Origin: JAMIFN01 sp035906235
GTDB lineage: Bacteria; Pseudomonadota; Gammaproteobacteria; Burkholderiales; Burkholderiaceae_C
Direction of reading: 5' to 3'
Assembly: GCA_035906235.1 (NCBI GenBank)
Contig: JAMIFN010000089.1
Coordinates: 1 to 37,827, forward strand
DNA length: 37,827 bases
The notes beneath the pieces were generated by a model, which worked only from the letters and a program-made list of their open reading frames with translations, was not told where the DNA came from and did no database searches. Position numbers and translations under genes: made by a program. Positions 35,482 through 37,827 of the stretch are shown here, piece by piece (the first letter of the stretch is position 1; every line of letters starts with the position of its first letter).

Positions 35482-35510
35482 GGCCGAAAAATCTGCCTGG
35501 GAAGCTATTG
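35482..35510 (-). repeat. Dispersed 3'-end element, copy 5
   Basis: On the minus strand it reads CAATAGCTTCCCAGGCAG then ATTTTTCGGCC. It begins 3 bases after the exbD stop codon and has the sense orientation of that gene. Confidence 0.6.
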
Positions 35511-35513
35511 TTT

Positions 35514-35996
35514 TCAAGGTGCTACTGAGACTTCTGGCTCTGCCGCAGCTTGCGCTGTAGCAGCTTGAGGCTCAACTGCCGCAGCTTGCGGATCGGCGAC
35601 AAAACCTATGCGTTTTAAACCCACGCCTTGCGCCATGCCCATCACCTCCACAATCTTGCCGTAGGGCACGGTGGTGTCAGCATTGAGTTGCACCTCGGTA
35701 TCGGGCTGCGCTTTCGCGCGTTGCTCCAAAGCGGTTCTCAACGCGGGCAAGGTGATAGGTTTATCGTTCAAATACACCACGCCACTTTTATCCAAACTGA
35801 TGCTGATGAAGTTTTGCTCGTCACTTTGCTGCGCGGCCTCAGTTTTGGGCAGGTCCAGCTTCAAACTGCTCACCATCAGCGGCGCAGTAATGATAAAAAT
35901 CACCAGCAGCACCAGCATCACATCCACCAGCGGCGTGACATTGATGTCACTGATGGGCTGGCTCGTTTTGCTGCGCTCTAAATTGCCAAATGCCAT
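35514..35996 (-). CDS. exbD: ExbD/TolR family biopolymer transport protein
   Basis: A 160-residue protein with a short cytoplasmic start, one membrane helix (about 22-42, PLVDVMLVLLVIFIITAPLMV) and a periplasmic domain ending in an Ala/Gln/Glu-rich tail. D25 in the helix is the proton-carrying residue of the family, at the same position as in E. coli ExbD. With the ExbB/TolQ-like protein it converts proton flow into work on the outer membrane via a TonB or TolA partner, which is not in the window. AAAGG lies upstream of the ATG. It follows exbB by 87 bases that hold a dispersed repeat. TolR identity cannot be excluded. Confidence 0.88.
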   Translation of the reverse strand: MAFGNLERSKTSQPISDINVTPLVDVMLVLLVIFIITAPLMVSSLKLDLPKTEAAQQSDEQNFISISLDKSGVVYLNDKPITLPALRTALEQRAKAQPDTEVQLNADTTVPYGKIVEVMGMAQGVGLKRIGFVADPQAAAVEPQAATAQAAAEPEVSVAP

Positions 35997-36043
35997 GAGT
36001 TTGCCTTTAGGGGGTATTTTTAAGCGCGTTTTTGGAAGAAATT

Positions 36044-36070
36044 GGCGGAAAACCTGCCTGAGCAGCTATC
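36044..36070 (-). repeat. Dispersed 3'-end element, copy 6
   Basis: On the minus strand it reads GATAGCTGCTCAGGCAGG then TTTTCCGCC, beginning 13 bases after the exbB stop and in the sense orientation of that gene. The first 18 bases match the copy inside recX. Further along the same spacer is AAATACCCCC (36020-36010), resembling the second 3'-end motif. Confidence 0.65.
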
Positions 36071-36083
36071 AAAATTGATGGTC

Positions 36084-36725
36084 TCAATGCACATCATGTT
36101 GCGCCAACAATTCGCGCACATCGCGGGCAAAGCCGTCCAAATCGTTTTCCATCCGCGTGATCAAGCGCCCAAAGACATTGAATGCCACCACGGCAGGAAT
36201 GGCTACTGCCAAACCCGCTGCCGTCATGATGAGCGCCTCGCCGACGGGGCCTGCTACTTTGTCGATGCTGATTTGCCCCGAGCCCGCAATGGCAGTGAGC
36301 GCGTGGTAAATACCCCAAACCGTACCGAACAAACCGATAAAAGGCGAAATCGCCCCGGTAGTGGCCAAAAGCGATTGCCCCAGATGCAACTTGCCCAAAA
36401 CCTGATGCAAGGTATCGCGCAATACCCGCGTGAGCTGTTGCGCACGATTCCCCGCACTGGCCAATGACCCCGCAGCTTGGTGGCTGGTGGCCTGCACCAA
36501 TTGCCCCACCATGGACTCACGCTCAATTTTCTGCACCCGTTGATAAGCCTGCTTCAGATCAGGCGACTGCCAAAATGCGGGAATCGCCAAGCGCACATCC
36601 TTCATGGTGCGCAACAAAAACCAGCTCTTCCAGAAAATCACCACCCAAGTCCCTATGGACATCAAAAGCAGTAAGAGCGCGACTAAGCGCCCAACATTGT
36701 CACTTTGTGCCAAAAATTCCCACAT
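36084..36725 (-). CDS. exbB: MotA/TolQ/ExbB family proton channel protein
   Basis: A 213-residue inner-membrane protein with three helices: about 12-35 (VGRLVALLLLLMSIGTWVVIFW), about 120-145 (TTGAISPFIGLFGTVWGIYHAL) and about 160-185 (GEALIMTAAGLAVAIPAVVAFNVF). The latter two carry the family signature. The ATG at 36725 is used, with GAAGGGG 5 bases upstream; a longer frame lacks meaning. It starts 13 bases after dapB, so the two are one transcript. It forms the pentameric stator with the ExbD-like partner. Whether the pair serves TonB or Tol cannot be decided, as no tonB, tolA or tolB is near. Confidence 0.87.
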   Translation of the reverse strand: MWEFLAQSDNVGRLVALLLLLMSIGTWVVIFWKSWFLLRTMKDVRLAIPAFWQSPDLKQAYQRVQKIERESMVGQLVQATSHQAAGSLASAGNRAQQLTRVLRDTLHQVLGKLHLGQSLLATTGAISPFIGLFGTVWGIYHALTAIAGSGQISIDKVAGPVGEALIMTAAGLAVAIPAVVAFNVFGRLITRMENDLDGFARDVRELLAQHDVH

Positions 36726-36738
36726 AGCTACCCCTTCA

Positions 36739-37563
36739 TTAAACGGCGTTTGCGTCCGACTCACGCAAACCCAAGACATCGAACATATCAAATAAGCCTG
36801 ATTTTTTACCCGCCAAAAACCGCGCAGCCTGCAAGCTGCCTTGGGCAAAATGCTCGCGGGTTGAAGCTTTGTGCGAAATCTCGATGCGCTCGCCGATACC
36901 GGCAAATAGTACGGTGTGGTCGCCCACAATATCGCCACCGCGCACCGTAGCGAAGCCAATTTCTTGCGGTTTGCGCGCACCGGTATCGCCTACGCGGGCA
37001 AAGACGCCGTCTTTTTGCAAATCGCGACCCAGAGTGTGGGCAATCACCTCTCCCATTTTCAAAGCCGTACCCGATGGCGCATCGACTTTGTGGCGATGGT
37101 GGGCTTCGACGATTTCGATGTCATAGCCCTCATGTAAATATTTGGCCGCAATTTCCAAGAGCTTGAGCGTGACATTCACACCCACGCTCATATTGGGCGC
37201 CATGACGATAGCCATGTCTTGCGCGGCCTCGGCGATCTCGGCTTTTTGCGCCTCGCTAAAGCCCGTGGTGCCAATGACCGCATTCACGCCCAGCTTGCGG
37301 CAGGCGGCCAAATGTGCCAGCGTGCCTTCGGGTCGCGTGAAGTCGATCAAACACTGAGCATTTTGCAGGCCAACGGCCAGATCAGCCTGTACCACGATGC
37401 CGCTCTGGCGGCCTAAAAACAGGGAAGCATCTTGACCAAGGGCAAGGTCGCCTACTGGCACCAAGGCACCAGCTAAAACACAATCGGGCGCAGCCAAGAC
37501 GGTTTCAATCAGCATTTTGCCCATGCGCCCAGTGGCGCCAGCAATGGTTATACAGTGTGTCAT
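36739..37563 (-). CDS. dapB: 4-hydroxy-tetrahydrodipicolinate reductase
   Basis: A 274-residue enzyme of lysine and meso-diaminopimelate synthesis, hence needed for peptidoglycan. The N-terminal nucleotide site GATGRMG is at about 9-15; IGTTGFSEAQ and APNMSVGVNV lie in the middle; and EAHHRHKVDAPSGTALKMGE holds the catalytic His-His and Lys residues. The start is the ATG at 37563, where the family sequence begins; a TTG four codons further up is unlikely. It lies between bamE and exbB on the same strand, an order common in Burkholderiales. Confidence 0.96.
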   Translation of the reverse strand: MTHCITIAGATGRMGKMLIETVLAAPDCVLAGALVPVGDLALGQDASLFLGRQSGIVVQADLAVGLQNAQCLIDFTRPEGTLAHLAACRKLGVNAVIGTTGFSEAQKAEIAEAAQDMAIVMAPNMSVGVNVTLKLLEIAAKYLHEGYDIEIVEAHHRHKVDAPSGTALKMGEVIAHTLGRDLQKDGVFARVGDTGARKPQEIGFATVRGGDIVGDHTVLFAGIGERIEISHKASTREHFAQGSLQAARFLAGKKSGLFDMFDVLGLRESDANAV

Positions 37564-37654
37564 ACGGGGCGGCAAAAGTAATACAACGGCAAAACTGGCG
37601 GCTTCTCATATGAAGCAAGCCAGCAAGGGTCAGGCGGCATTCATGATGGCTATG

Positions 37655-37672
37655 GTCGCATGATCATGCGAC
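37655..37672. promoter_or_regulatory. 18-bp perfect palindrome between bamE and dapB
   Basis: GTCGCATGATCATGCGAC is a perfect palindrome in the 132-base gap between the bamE stop and the dapB ATG, about 92 bases upstream of dapB. No T-run follows on either strand, so it is not a standard terminator. It could be a binding site of a dimeric regulator or a short RNA hairpin. Confidence 0.5.
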
Positions 37673-37695
37673 TGTGAGGCTGTCATGCTTTGACG

Positions 37696-37827
37696 CTATT
37701 CAAGCGGGGGGTACTGCCGTGCAGGTGCGCGCATATCGGCAGCTGCAGCTTCGGCCTTGTCACGGCCGGCACCCTGACTGGCCTTGGCCAAGTCCTGCGC
37801 GCTGGCTTCCAAGGGCGGGATTTTGCC
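37696..37827 (-). CDS. bamE: Probable BamE (SmpA/OmlA) lipoprotein, C-terminal end (partial)
   Basis: An open frame of 43 residues from the window edge to TAG at 37698-37696. It begins GKIPPLEASAQDLAKA, passes through an Ala/Glu/Arg-rich stretch and ends RAPARQYPPLE. A low-complexity tail ending in a YPPLE-like sequence is usual for BamE of Burkholderiales, and bamE upstream of dapB on the same strand is the common order. BamE is a lipoprotein of the outer-membrane barrel assembly complex. The conserved SmpA/OmlA domain lies outside the window, so the call rests on the tail and on position. Confidence 0.55.
   Translation of the reverse strand, partial: GKIPPLEASAQDLAKASQGAGRDKAEAAAADMRAPARQYPPLE

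Noticed and set aside
36726..36980. N-terminal extension of ExbB by 85 codons
   Set aside because: It is dapB read in another frame; the ATG at 36725 has a strong ribosome site.

Overview
The window reads as a chromosome segment of a betaproteobacterium, most likely Burkholderiales, family Comamonadaceae. Gene content and order point there: fmdB-DUF502-aspS, odhA-odhB-lpdA, recA-recX, thrS-infC, bamE-dapB with ExbB/ExbD, a fused LplT/PlsC protein, and large DUF1631 and DUF3108 proteins. The species cannot be named from sequence alone. I see no rRNA, tRNA, CRISPR array, prophage or intact insertion sequence.

Layout. 1-3600 (+): end of citrate synthase, a terminator, then a two-gene envelope operon (DUF1302 barrel-like protein and DUF1329 periplasmic protein) preceded by a perfect inverted repeat and closed by a strong terminator. 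3682-10872 (-): LplT-PlsC fusion, a QueD-like protein with Ser at the catalytic Cys position, a NERD-UvrD helicase, then fmdB-DUF502-aspS. 10932-12073 (+): trmL and an NfsB-type nitroreductase. 12212-19708 (-): rep helicase, a UbiH-family hydroxylase, dsbC, an M61 peptidase and a DUF3108 protein. 19986-22979: a glycine-rich RRM protein (+), a MarR-type regulator (-), then recA (with a probable LexA site) and recX (+). 23138-28687 (-): a DUF1631 protein carrying an 11-G tract, an Ala-rich lipoprotein with 21-bp tandem repeats, thrS, and infC with a probable AUC or AUU start. 29157-35406 (+): the 2-oxoglutarate dehydrogenase operon odhA-odhB-lpdA, with two unfamiliar small genes wedged before lpdA. 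35514-37827 (-): end of bamE, dapB, exbB, exbD.

Most genes are housekeeping: TCA cycle (gltA, odhA, odhB, lpdA), translation (aspS, thrS, infC, trmL), DNA repair (recA, recX, rep) and envelope (bamE, exbB/exbD, dsbC, lplT-plsC). The best candidates for something undescribed are not genes. They are two short recurring motifs at 3' ends of genes: an AGGCAG-TTTT element found six times, always in the sense orientation of its host gene, and stop codons embedded in TAAATAC. Other leads are the insertion between odhB and lpdA with an apparent partial copy of the lpdA start, the homopolymer tract in the DUF1631 gene, palindromes in three promoter or intergenic regions, and a thrS promoter so close to the start codon that the mRNA may be nearly leaderless. 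All of these come from reading the sequence by eye; no searches were run.
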